Source of the DNA: Polytrichum commune
Lineage: Eukaryota; Streptophyta; Polytrichopsida; Polytrichales; Polytrichaceae
Length of the DNA: 64,000 nucleotides
Direction of reading: 5' to 3'
Assembly: GCA_950295325.1 (NCBI GenBank)
Contig: OX485807.1
Coordinates: 27,375,666-27,439,665 of the forward strand
Shown one piece after another: positions 37,001-46,834 of the stretch (the first letter of the stretch is position 1; the number at the start of each line of letters is the position of its first letter). The translations under genes and the position numbers were made by a program. The notes under the pieces were generated by a model. The model did no database searches. It worked only from the letters and a program-made list of their open reading frames with translations, and was not told the DNA's origin.

Positions 37001-37197
37001 ATCAACATTTAAGCAAGTTCCATTTAGCAGAATTCATAATATTGCACAATGTCATACATTGCACTTTGGAGTTCCAATAGGTTCAAATGGTTGAGTGAAA
37101 TATGATGGGTGATAGGTCATAAGAAAGCACTTGGAAGATGAGCAAAGATAAACTACTCAACATTTGTAGCAACATGGGGGCGACATGTGTAACATAA
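34065..37197. other. Intergenic, no gene recognised
   Basis: The promoter side of the lumen-protein gene, then AT-rich DNA. 34725-34990 repeats words such as TTAGTGTGGCCCAAGCTAAT shared with the 18.8 kb TIR element. 35345-35410 shares CTCAACTCAG and GAAACTTGAAA with 6590-6660. No open frame above 75 codons makes sense. Confidence 0.5.
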
Positions 37198-37343
37198 CAT
37201 TATTCAAATCCATAACAGTGTTTTGTGGGACTAACATTATTCCAGGGAATATTCCTAGATATTCCCCACATCCAGACCGAATGTGAGAATATTCCATGGA
37301 ATAATGTCAGTCCCATAAAAAGTTGTTATGGATTTGAATAATG
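37198..37343. mobile_element. Foldback MITE, 146 bp, ~57-bp arms
   Basis: Left arm 37198-37254 (CATTATTCAAATCCATAAC ... GGGACTAACATTATTCC) and right arm 37288-37343 (GGAATAATGTCAGTCCC ... GTTATGGATTTGAATAATG) are nearly perfect inverted repeats with a loop of about 33 bp. It can form a precursor-like hairpin if transcribed. Confidence 0.75.
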
Positions 37344-37832
37344 GTATGAATAAATTATGCGAGATTCAAACTTAGTTTAAGTATGTCATGTCACATCTTT
37401 AATTTAATTAAGTCGATTCATTGCATCACCAAGTCAACAATCTATACGTGTAGAAGGTCAATATTATGGACTTTTGAACTAGATTTGAGCGAGTTATAGC
37501 AACAAAAACATATTTAAGTAAAATTGAACTAAGTCCAAATCCAAAATTATAACATGTTGAATTCTAACATAGGATCTTACAATGGGATTGTATCATAAAA
37601 TTCTCTAGTAGAATATGCAGAGTTGATTATGATAATATCATAGCAGTTGTTTGCATTGTATTTTCACTAATCAACATTTATTTTAATATAACACTATATT
37701 CGTTAAATTGAGACTTTTTGGGCATTTTGAGACAATCACAGAAATAAGAACAAGGATAAATGGAACACATATTGGAGAAAGTTGTAAGATGCGAACACTT
37801 TGAAGCGGGTGTTTAGAACAAGAACCCCATTA

Positions 37833-38100
37833 ATAACTCATATTTGGGATTGTTTAGGGTGGGCAATCCAAACCTTAGGCCAAGTTGAAGGGGAAATCTT
37901 AAAACATTTATATTATCGCACAAAAACTTGTATGAATATGGTTTAGGTAGCGCAATCCAAACCATAGATCATATTGAAGGGGAAATATGTGAACCAATAT
38001 AATATAACATACAAAATATTCCAAACTCATATTTGTGATGGTTTAGGTAGGGCAATCCAAACCTTAGACCATATGGAAGGGGAAATCATGTGACACTTAT
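37833..38100. repeat. Three copies of a ~95-bp repeat with a 22-bp GTTTAGG...CCAAAC core
   Basis: 22-bp cores at 37852-37873, 37941-37962 and 38041-38062 read GTTTAGG(G/T)-(8-9 nt)-CCAAAC. Each is followed by CC(T/A)TAG, a CATAT(G/T)GAAGGGGAAAT-type word and a TATTAT/AATATAAT word. The core has the same length and outer bases as the 22-bp palindrome that fills 40-50 kb and may be a degenerate relative. Confidence 0.6.
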
Positions 38101-38228
38101 ATTATTGCAAAAAAAAACATACAAAGTGTGGCATGTAAAATGCATAGCATGCTAACACAACACATCCATTGGATAGTGCGACCCAAAATGTTCTTGCCTA
38201 TGGCCCAAAACCCTACGCCTACTATGGC

Positions 38229-39018
38229 CTATCTAGCCTCGCAGACTACCTCTTTTTCTTTTGCTTCATTTTCTTTTGCTTTTTTTTCTTTTGCCTCTTT
38301 TTCTTTTGCTCGCATTGCTTCAACATTCTTGAAAATCTCCGCCCCGCGACTATAGCCATTCTTGGGGTGACCGCCATCAATAACACATTTTGGATTCCGT
38401 CGGCCGCCCGAATTATACGACGAAGAATTCGAATACGATGAAGTGGACTGTCTTGCATTTCTGGTCATGGAGTAGAAACGCTCCAACTCGACGGACGTAC
38501 TAGCCCGCATAGGTTTACGGGTGGGAGCAACCTGCAACGTGTGAATGCAAGAACACACGTGTTAGTTTAGGGAGGAAGACCCAAATGTGTCACACGTTCA
38601 TTTTTTAAGTGCCGGATGATTGTAATGCGCGGTTAACCATGTTTTGGGGGGGGGGGGGGGTTCACCTTGTCACCGGGGGCGTTCCCGTCGGAGTTGGCGA
38701 GGAGGGGCAATGCGTCCCGCAAAGGAATAGGAAGGGTGCCACTCTTCGTAGGCCGAGCGTCCATCCGCAGCCGCCGTTGAGGTGTACTACTGCCGCCGGG
38801 CCGAGAGGGGGACGTCCGGACGCATTTGCGATTTATGCCCTTGAGCGGCGACGGGGACGGAGATCGCCGGAAGATTTGCTTGGGTGGGGGGCTATCGACG
38901 ACGCCGGCGTCAAGAGGCTCCTTGGAGTAGTTGATGGTGGACGCGGCATCGTAGACGGTCTCGTAGAAGAAGCTCCCCAAGTTTGATTCGCTGACGATGT
39001 CAATCGAGGCTCCAAACG
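38229..39018 (-). CDS. Two-exon C-terminal coding fragment, lysine/glutamate-rich tail
   Basis: Exons 39018-38666 (acceptor cccatcag, donor AAG|gtgaac) and 38531-38229 (acceptor cgttgcag) join in phase to about 217 codons. The first is Ser/Pro-rich (SNLGSFFYETVYDAAS, PPPKQIFRRSPSPSP). The second contains VAPTRKPMRAS, an Asn/Ser stretch, and ends in a KEKEAKEKKAKENEAKEKE tail. That tail is encoded by a pyrimidine microsatellite on the plus strand (38249-38311). A 5' exon with one leftover base is required but not identified. It may be the 3' end of the HAD-type gene just upstream by alternative splicing, or a separate element gene. No function is assigned. Confidence 0.45.
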
Positions 39019-39128
39019 CTGATGGGAAAATTAAAACAAACAAAACCCAAGGGGAGGGGGGAGCATGTGAAAATCGATATACAATTGAGGCATAATATAT
39101 CACACACAATGGCACACCATGTAGTATC

Positions 39129-41491
39129 TCAAATGAGTTTATTATATTTTGCGTGAGAGTACAACTCTCTGTACATATAGTCCTTCGGATCCATGTATCT
39201 TTCGCCTATCGGATTACAACTAAGGAACCGGGGCACGGGTAGTCCGCTCCCCACGAGCGTTTGAAGGTACTTAAGTAGGTCTAACAAAAAGCGGTCTCGG
39301 ACCTTCTCGACCGTCCACGTGGGGCAAACTATGAAGTTCGAGGTCGGGTTCAAAATGTTCTTGGAAGCGCTGTCGTCCACCATCAACGTGTTGTCACGGG
39401 TGGGACGAACGTCGTAGGGACAGCCGACCATGGTCGGACGCTGGTCCCATACGACTGGCTTCAAGACCTTAAGAAATTGGTTTACGGCGGGGTTGTTGGG
39501 CTTCTTCACAACCCTGCCCTCGGGGGTGTATAATGTTTTACAAGAATCTTGTCCTAGGACCAAGCACGGGGGTTGGAGTCCCTTGAAGATGAACTCCACG
39601 ACGGCCTGGGTGTTCTCGGACTTCATGGAGCTCCACACGATCACCCACCATTTGGATAGGGCGACCTGCAGGAAGCGCCGAAGCCACGGGCGGAGGTACA
39701 CTAGCTTGCTTTTGATGTACGCGGGGGGACCATCGTAGTTCCCGTCCTCGGGCTTGCAGAAAGGCACCGTGGGGACCTTGGGACAGTGCACGCACTGGAC
39801 GAGGACCCCGTTGAGGTCTAGCACCAGGAACCGTGTCTTGGGCGGCGGAGACGGGGAGGGCAAAATCGGGGGGACCACCGCGCTGTCCTCCACGCTCCTC
39901 GGGGAGGACCGGTGGGGAGCCACGACGCTATGCTCCGATCCCTGCGGCGACGAGCGAGAGAAGGCGGCGAGGACTATGTTATGCTATGTTTAATTCAAGC
40001 AGAACGGAAATTTTGTGCAAACACAAGAAGAATTGGACCATTGGTGGCAACAAAAATATACAAGGGGAACAACATACATTGGGACACGGATGCTAACATA
40101 TGGGCGCCAAAAATAATAATTTTATTGTTACAAATCTCTATGTACAATTTGAGGGGGGGGGGGCGCGGTGAACGAGGGCATTCACACTATCCTAATTGTA
40201 CATCTACAAAATTGGTTGCGCGCCGCCAAGGTTGAGCGTAGTCGAGTGAGGTGAGACGAAGGGGATCGCGGGGGGAGCACGTTGTTGGGTGCGTCGGGGG
40301 GTGTAGTTCCTCATAGCTAGGGGGGACAAGACCACGCCAACAAGACAATGACCAAGGAGGTTTGGGTCGGTCGACCCAAACTGGGAGGGCTCAGTGTGTT
40401 ACCTCGCCCTGGTCATGTCTCGACGATGTGGATGCCTCCACCGTCCCCGGTGCCCCATCTCTCTCGCCACCGCCTTCTCCGCCTACGTCAGGGACCTTGT
40501 CCTGCAAAGGTTGAGCATCAGGCCCTTGTCCTAAACCAATCTCCGCATATGCATCATGCATGGGTTCATCGATTTGGTTAGGATTAGAGGTATCACCAGG
40601 CCCTTGGAGGCCTTCAACATCTAACATGGTTGTGTCTCTTTGAGACACAAGTTCGTCAAGGGAGGATTGAGCTGCTCCGGGGTTTGGGTCGGGCGACCCA
40701 AACTGTCCTACATCGGGGGAGGCGCCTTGGGGCACTACAGTCGAGGGTGGGTTTGGGTCGGTCGACCCAAACATCCTGGGATCGTCCGGCTGGTGAGGGG
40801 GCGCCATCACTATGGGGGGTCGTAGTGGTGGAGGGCCCAACGGGGAGGAGGCTCCAGATACGCGCCAGATGTTGGGATCGTCCACTTGTTGGACCGGCGC
40901 GTACAGAACATGGGGCGGCCGCATCATGTGCTGGAAGCTGAATGACCCTTGCGACACTGGGTGCTGAGGGATGCTCTGCGCTGGGAAACCGGGGGGCAAG
41001 TGCGGAAACGAGCTGGATGGAGCCACCACCAATCCTTGCGCCCACATCCCTTGTATGACTTGCGATATCAAGTCGGCGCTGGATGGAGGTTGGGCCATCG
41101 CCCTTAGTCTTTCTTGTTCCAAGAGGAGAGCCCTCAGCTCTGCGACCTCGTTTCGCACGGAGGGTTCTTCCGCGGCAGCCCTCTGCAGGCGGACGCGCTG
41201 CTCCTCGTTGGCTTCCTCCACAGTGAGGACTTCGGGTTTCACCCTAACCATGCCTGCGAACGCTGTCGGGGAGGGGGGATCCGATCTGAGCCGTTTGGCA
41301 AGCTCAATGTCGTCGTCGTCCTCGCTGCTAATGGCAATGGTCTCCTCCAATGCGTAATCGCCATAGAGCTTCTTTCCCTTTAATTTCCTCCTCTCCCGGA
41401 ACGTGGCAGTCGCGTCCCTGGAGTACATGTCCCTCGCATCGTCCACCGTAAGGACGGGCATCATCTTACTCTGCGGGGTTGCCACACGCAT
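39129..41491 (-). CDS. Proline-rich linker plus FCP1/NLI-type HAD phosphatase-like domain
   Basis: Exons 41491-40403 (or an extension upstream, see the stop codon entry) and 39941-39129, joined in phase 0 across a 461-bp intron: about 633 codons. The first exon has a coiled-coil-like stretch (NEEQRVRLQRAAAEE) and a long Pro/Gln-rich part. In it two 22-bp palindromes are translated as FGSTDPN and FGSPDPN. The second exon is HAD-like: motif I FLVLDLNGVLV, motif II VIVWSSMKSENT, then VVWDQRP and motif IV NTLMVDDSASKNILNP. The second motif I Asp is Asn (DxN), as I recall for a plant NLI-interacting-factor subfamily, so phosphatase activity is uncertain. The intron holds a palindrome at 40360-40381. 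Confidence 0.6.
40360..40772. repeat. 22-bp palindromes, three copies (one intronic, two in coding sequence)
   Basis: 40360-40381 (centre GT), 40682-40703 (centre GG) and 40751-40772 (centre GT). Each has arm GTTTGGGTCG and complementary arm CGACCCAAAC. The first lies in the intron before the HAD exon. The other two lie inside the proline-rich exon and are read in frame without a stop. Confidence 0.9.
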
Positions 41492-41503
41492 AGCCTTCTT
41501 CCT

Positions 41504-41506
41504 CTA
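41504..41506 (-). other. In-frame TAG between the two minus-strand gene segments
   Basis: The upstream frame ends ...QESEAP, TAG, and the same frame runs on as RKKAMRVATP for another 370 codons. Only this one codon separates the segments. One base change from AAG would give PKRKK, a nuclear-localisation-like cluster. So this is probably a recent nonsense change in one long protein of roughly 1645 residues. An intron acceptor at the same place (ccccttag) is the alternative. Confidence 0.6.
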
Positions 41507-44500
41507 AGGGGCTTCGGATTCTTGCGTGAATCCCGTTGCCCCTTCCTCCACATCCCCCTCCTTTTCCTCCTCTCCGTGTTCTTCTTCTTCCTCCTCCTCT
41601 TCCACCTCTCCACCTCCTGTACGGGACGGATTGCCCGGATGCAACCCGACTAGAGGTTCGGGTAATTGGGTTGTTGCCCTCATCGCAATTTCTTCCGGGT
41701 TGATCTGCCTCGCCCTATCAAGAGGGTTCTCACCCCCCTCAACAACCTCGTCCACGTAGCTTCCCGGGATCCAATCGAGGATATCCATCTTCTTTGCCAG
41801 CGATTTCTGCGTCCTGTAAAATTGCAGATCGCTATCCTCTATGTACGAGTAGATGTTCAACCCCAACATCTACACAATCCAAGTTATATAGAAATTAGAA
41901 TTTGCAAGACAAAAAACAAGACCAAAAACAATATCTAGTTTGGGTCGACCGACCCAAACCAAGAGAGAGACTAGTTTGGGTCGACCGACCCAAACTGCGC
42001 AAGAGCTAAAGAATGTAACTTACCATGGCAGCATAGAGGGGTTTCGAGCCCCCGAACACGTTGAAGATACAGTCCCCTCTCCTAGTCAGCGTCCTCAGCA
42101 TCCGCATGTAGAATTCCATCCGCAGCTCATCTGCAGGATAGTTTGCGTATTTGGCCTCGTCGTATAGGCATTTGCTGGAACCTAACCCATCTGGAACTTG
42201 GAAGAGCTTGTCCATCCGGGATATAGGGTGGTTCGGCACCTTCAACAACTCCGCTTTGTACACGAAGTACAAACACAGGACGTTGACGACCTTGGTCTTC
42301 TTGTCCTTCAACGACGTGTAGGCCCCCTCCGCCGGTGCGGCGATGTAGTGAGACTTGGAGACTGCATACTCCGGCTGCAATTTCCGGACAAGGTCGTACA
42401 CCTGCTCCGCCCTCCTATCCTCGACTATCCATAGCCAGACATCAACCTCCCTGAACTTAGGACTCGCATAATCAACGAACTTAGATAGGAAGGGGTCGTA
42501 AAACAGTGTGCTCATCGTACCCTCAAATGAGCTTCCAGGAATGTTCCTGAAATCTATCATTCCGAATGGGAAACGCCCCCCTGCTTTCGTCCTTATCGCC
42601 ATTCTGGCGTCTTGACCTGGCCAGCCCTGAATTTTCAAAGGCTCGAAGGTGACAAGGTTGAAGTAAGCGTCCCCTTCAAACTGGACAATCTTCTTCTCCT
42701 TGATGAAATTCGAGAACGCACGCGCTGTGTGATCCGGAAGCGCCCGGTTCTTCCCACCCTTCACCATCTTGGCCCGCAAGAAGTCATCCCCCGCTTCCCT
42801 TATTAGAGCCGCCATGGAGGCACTGGTGAACTTATATTCAGCTTTAAATGCTCTCCAGTTAGCCTCATGAACCTCGCCGTCCACGACAATATTCCTCTCC
42901 GGCACCAATTTATGCAGCTCCTGCACTATAGTTGTCTTCTTTTTCCTATTCTCCGTCCATTCCTTCATGGTGTAGCATGAAGGGACGAAGGATTTGGGCT
43001 TTAAGAAGACAATCTTCGGGTGCACCCAGCACCTTTTCGCCGTGGGCGTGAAATGCAGGATGTACGCCGCCGCCTTCTCCATCTCCGTCTCGGAAAGGCC
43101 TTGAAGAGTTCTAAAGAACTCTTTCACGAGAGGCTTCATTTGTTTGAAGCGCGTGGTTTGGTTGAAGAAAATTCCTGTGTCCAGGTCGATGAGCTCACCC
43201 GTCTCATGCTTCTCAAATACACTCTTCCACTTCATCCAAACGGAGTCGGATGCTGTTATTAAATAAATCTCCCCTCTAAGCTCGTTGTATTTCTTCTGTT
43301 TGTGACTAGCATTATCAATGGAGGAGAATTTATTTATCATTTGGTATTTGAAGTCCTGCATGTGATCAAAACAATCATTTGAATGCATATTAGATATGAA
43401 CATGTGATTTCCAAAACATATCATGACCAGTGTCTGCACCAAGAGTTTGGGTCGATCGACCCAAACTAAAAAAACATGACTGCAACAAGAGTTTGGGTCG
43501 ATCGACCCAAACTAAAAAAACATGACTGCAACAAGACTTTGGGTCGAGTGACCCAAAGTACACAAATAAAGCTGCAAAAGGAGTTTGGGTCGATCGATCC
43601 AAACAATACTCACCTCCCACTTGGGATTCTTGTCCTTTGCATTCTCCCTCTCCTTGGGAGGCCTACCATAGAACTCCCACACCTCCCGCGAGGCCATGAT
43701 ATTCCTTATCCAGGAAGCTTGGTAGGCCCTTTTCTTATTCCCCATGTTAAAGTAACGGGAGATATCGCTCAATCGGGTCTCATCGTCAGACCACACCACT
43801 AGTGCCTTCCACACCTTCAACTTCTCCTTCTGATGGTTGGGATCGTCCCACTCAGTCATCAGTTGGATTTTCTTGGAAGCCTCAACACTGTGTTGGCCGT
43901 CTATGAGCCAAAAATCGCCTTTCTGAATTGTCGCCCACATTTCAGGGGTAGGCATTCTCTTCAGTCCCTGGGGCATCACTACAATGGTTTGCCTGTCCTC
44001 TTTGAATTGTTCGCTAACGATCTGCGCGATTATCCAATCGACGTAGGCGTTTTCTTTTGCCCGGACACATTTTTCTGGTGGCGCGAGATGACACTGACTG
44101 ATGTTCACGTCGAATTTGAAATCCCTGCCCATGAAAAAGCAATGGGAGCACTTGGTCGTGAAATTGTTCACGATTTTTTGGATCTCCCCTGCATCCACTT
44201 CCTGCCCTGGCTTCGGCATGCGCAATTCTGGAGAGACTGGCTCGTCAGTCATCACATATGACTCTCTCGCCCTCTTGGAAGGAGTTGTTTGGCGGCTGCC
44301 AGAAGGCGTAGGAGTCTGGCTATCCGCCGGTGTCTCCGATGGAGTGGTTCGTCTTGAGCTAGCCGGGACTGGTTGCGGCATCTTCACCGATTGAGGCCTT
44401 GACGACCCTGCACCTTCCTCAGTGGGTACCTTCCGCCTGACGGCTTGCTGAGACTTCGTTTTGCTCTGCAGGGCTTTGTTGAGCACGCTGATTGCATGCT

Positions 44501-44939
44501 TTAGTTTCGTAAACCGGCTCGAGACCTTTGTGTTCGATGTACTGGCATCGATGAAAATTGTCTCGGGTTTGATTACATCAGGTTCGACACATAACTCCCT
44601 TGCATATGTAGCGTCAAAGGGTTCGACGAACTGGTGCAGAAACATATGAGCATTCTGCACAGCGCTGTTCTCAAGGATGACGTCTGCGTAGTCTCCAAAA
44701 GACTGGACCGACGCCACCTCCCATCCCGTAAGAGTCGCCCAGGTATGTTTTTCCACGGTCCCTACTTTGACAACGAATATCAGTTTGTAAATGGAGGTTT
44801 TTACTACTTGAATTGACCAGGCGAGGACAAGCCCGTCCTTAGGGACATATGAGTCATCCTGAGGTGTTTCGTGCTCCTGCCATAACACGTCTGGCGCAAG
44901 CATGAACCACCTTTCTCCTGGTCTTTTCTTTGGGGCCAT
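41504..44939 (-). CDS. ParB-like domain fused to a methyltransferase-like region, 3 exons, 1007 aa
   Basis: Exons 44939-43614, 43355-42024 and 41869-41504, all phase 0. The ATG directly follows an acceptor (tttctttgcag), so a 5' leader intron is likely. Residues 1-240 are unrecognised and end in a Ser/Thr/Pro linker. About 272-365 look ParB/DGQHR-like: FDVNISQCHLAPPEKC, WIIAQI, then FWLIDGQHSVEASKKIQ. About 690-910 follow the order of a beta-class N4/N6 DNA methyltransferase: GMIDFRNIPG (709, where DPPY would stand), KFREVDVWLWIVED, SLKDKKTKVVNVLCLYF, then GDCIFNVFGGSKPLYAAM joined to MLGLNIYSYIEDSD, which matches the FxGxG...E.D motif I. The catalytic DPPY is absent, so activity is doubtful. 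The C-terminus is an acidic run. Introns hold four and two copies of the palindrome. Probably an element-borne gene. Confidence 0.65.
41938..41995. repeat. 22-bp palindromes, two copies in intron 2 of the ParB-like gene
   Basis: 41938-41959 and 41974-41995, both with centre AC and perfect 10-bp arms, 36 bp apart start to start. Nothing else fills this 154-bp intron except short AT-rich borders. Confidence 0.9.
43445..43604. repeat. 22-bp palindromes, four copies in intron 1 of the ParB-like gene
   Basis: 43445-43466 and 43491-43512 (centre AT, fully symmetric), 43536-43559 (variant ACTTTGGGTC with a 4-nt centre GAGT, but matching arms) and 43583-43604 (one mismatch). Spacing is 45-47 bp with a repeated ACATGACTGCAACAAGA spacer. 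The variant keeps pairing by matched changes in both arms. Confidence 0.9.
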
Positions 44940-44965
44940 CTGCAAAGAAAGAAGCAAGGATATTA

Positions 44966-45328
44966 GTTTCGGTCGTTCGACCCAAACTTCTTCACAATAG
45001 ATTAGATGTCACGTGATGGAAGGGAAATGTAATGCATCAACGCATTTATTTTTGGATTGTGTCTTGTTATTTTAGAACTTCATTTATATGTTTATATGGT
45101 ATTTCGTTATCTTGGGTGGATTTGCGTTTTATATTGTCATCAAGGATTTCTTGAAAAGTTTATACTGTAGAGGTTGCGTTTGGGTCGACCAACCCAAACA
45201 GCAGGATGTGCTTTGGGTCGATCGATCCAAACTATAGGCTGTGTTTAGGGTTTAGGGACCCAAAGCACATCGTGCTGTTTGGGTCGATCGACCCAAACTA
45301 TAGGCTGTGTTTGGGTCGTCTCCCCAAA
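44966..45328. repeat. 22-bp palindromes, four to five copies upstream of the ParB-like gene
   Basis: 44966-44987 (one mismatch, in the apparent leader intron), 45178-45199, 45211-45232, 45277-45298 (perfect, centre AT) and a degenerate copy at 45308-45328. The phrase AAACTATAGGCTGTGTTT recurs between copies. A degenerate GTTTAGGG...CCCAAAG copy lies at 45243-45265. Confidence 0.85.
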
Positions 45329-45780
45329 CTGTTCTATTTTAATATAGTTTTTTAAACTTGGCATGTAGCATATACAATGCTTATGCATTGTGTATGCTAC
45401 AACACTGTCAATTAAGAAACACATATTGGAACCCCTTGAAAAACAATACCTTTGCTGAGGGTTTCTGTTTTAGTCGTTGCAGATGGTTGCTTTTGAACAA
45501 GTGCTCTTCTTCGACTAAGACAGAATCAGTGAATTCCTATTCGCAGACACGCTAAAACTCACAAACAACTACCAAAGATTTCAAACCTTTCTTGAATCTC
45601 TCAATAAACCCACAATCTCTCACACAACTCCTGAGTCTCTTCATAATCACTCAAACAACAATTGTAACTCTCAAACAACAACTGAGTCTGTTAAAACAAC
45701 AACTAAATCTCTCAAAACAATAACTAAATCTCTGAAAGCACTTTTGTATCACTTTTGTATCTCTTATAGAACTTCCTAAT
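45329..45780. other. Upstream flank, no gene
   Basis: Contains repeated CTCTCAAACAAC/CTCTCAAAACAA words (45598-45740) grading into the CACTCACA tandem array. No credible coding sequence. Confidence 0.5.
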
Positions 45781-45965
45781 CTGACAACCACTCACAAGCA
45801 CTCACATGCACTCATAAGCACTCACATGCACTCACAAGCCCTCACATGCACTCACAAGCACTCACATGCACTCACAAGCACTCACATGTACTTACAAGCA
45901 CTCACATGCACTCACAAGCACTCACATGCACTCACAAGCACTCACATGCACTCATCCGCACTTCG
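45781..45965. repeat. 20-bp tandem array CACTCACAAG/CACTCACATG
   Basis: About nine alternating 10-bp half units (ACTCACAAGC, ACTCACATGC) run through 45790-45960. The His/Thr-rich open frame over the array is a consequence of the repeat. Positions 45966-46350 contain a purine-rich stretch (GAGAGAGAGAGAAAGGAGG) and no convincing gene. Confidence 0.85.
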
Positions 45966-46350
45966 AACTCTCGCAAGCACTGCCTAAAGCTCACACAGAA
46001 TGTTGGAAAACCCTTCAACAATCTGGAAAACACTTCAACAATGCTATATATTGCAACACTAGTGCAATCTCCCGCTACAGCAAGAGAAGGGAGGGAAGGA
46101 GAAGAAAAAAGGGTGGAGAAGGAATGTAAAGAAAAGCGCCACCCTGAATCGCCACGGCGCTTCAGGAGAGGCGGCGCTTCCACAAGAGGCGCGGAGCGAA
46201 AGGTTGGCGGGAGAGAGAGAGAGAAAGGAGGAGAATGCTTGGCGGCTGGGGTTTTGTTACCCTCGGGAATTGGCCCCCAACCGCGCGAATAGGGTGCCAA
46301 CGTGATTAGGGCAGCAACGGGAATAGGGTTACGGGGAACCCTAACTCCCA

Positions 46351-46834
46351 TCCCTCTAAGGAGTAAACCCTTAGCGGGTAGTACAATTTTGAATAGACTT
46401 TGGAGTAGCCTAAGGTATACATCAAATGAGGTATTCTAAAAAACTAAACCATTTATACAACTAATACATCTTTACAACGCAACTTTATGCTAACACTAAT
46501 ACTTAATTCCTACTTACATGACACCATTAACTAAATTTTCCAAACAAGTTGAAGTCATTGGTTTCTCGTTTGTTTGAGCACGTTATAAAAAAAATACAAT
46601 TACGTGCCAAATACAATAGACTTTACCATTGATGCCAACAACTCACACAATATGCAATGAATAAAAAAGACAATCCCCACCCCCCAACATGAAATTCGGA
46701 AATTGAGGATATTTGAATGTGGAGCCTAAATGAATACCTTCCCCAAGTGCATATTGTGAGGGTTTGGAATTGCATGATCTTTATTTCAAAATGCTAACAT
46801 GCTCAAGTTTTATAGGGTATCCCCTAGATATTCA
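46351..46834. other. No gene recognised
   Basis: AT-rich DNA with a C-run near 46677-46684. Nothing else was seen. Confidence 0.5.

Noticed and set aside
45846-46292. 148-codon open frame, His/Thr-rich then charged
   Set aside because: Its first half is the translated CACTCACA array and the second half a purine-rich run; no domain, no splice link.
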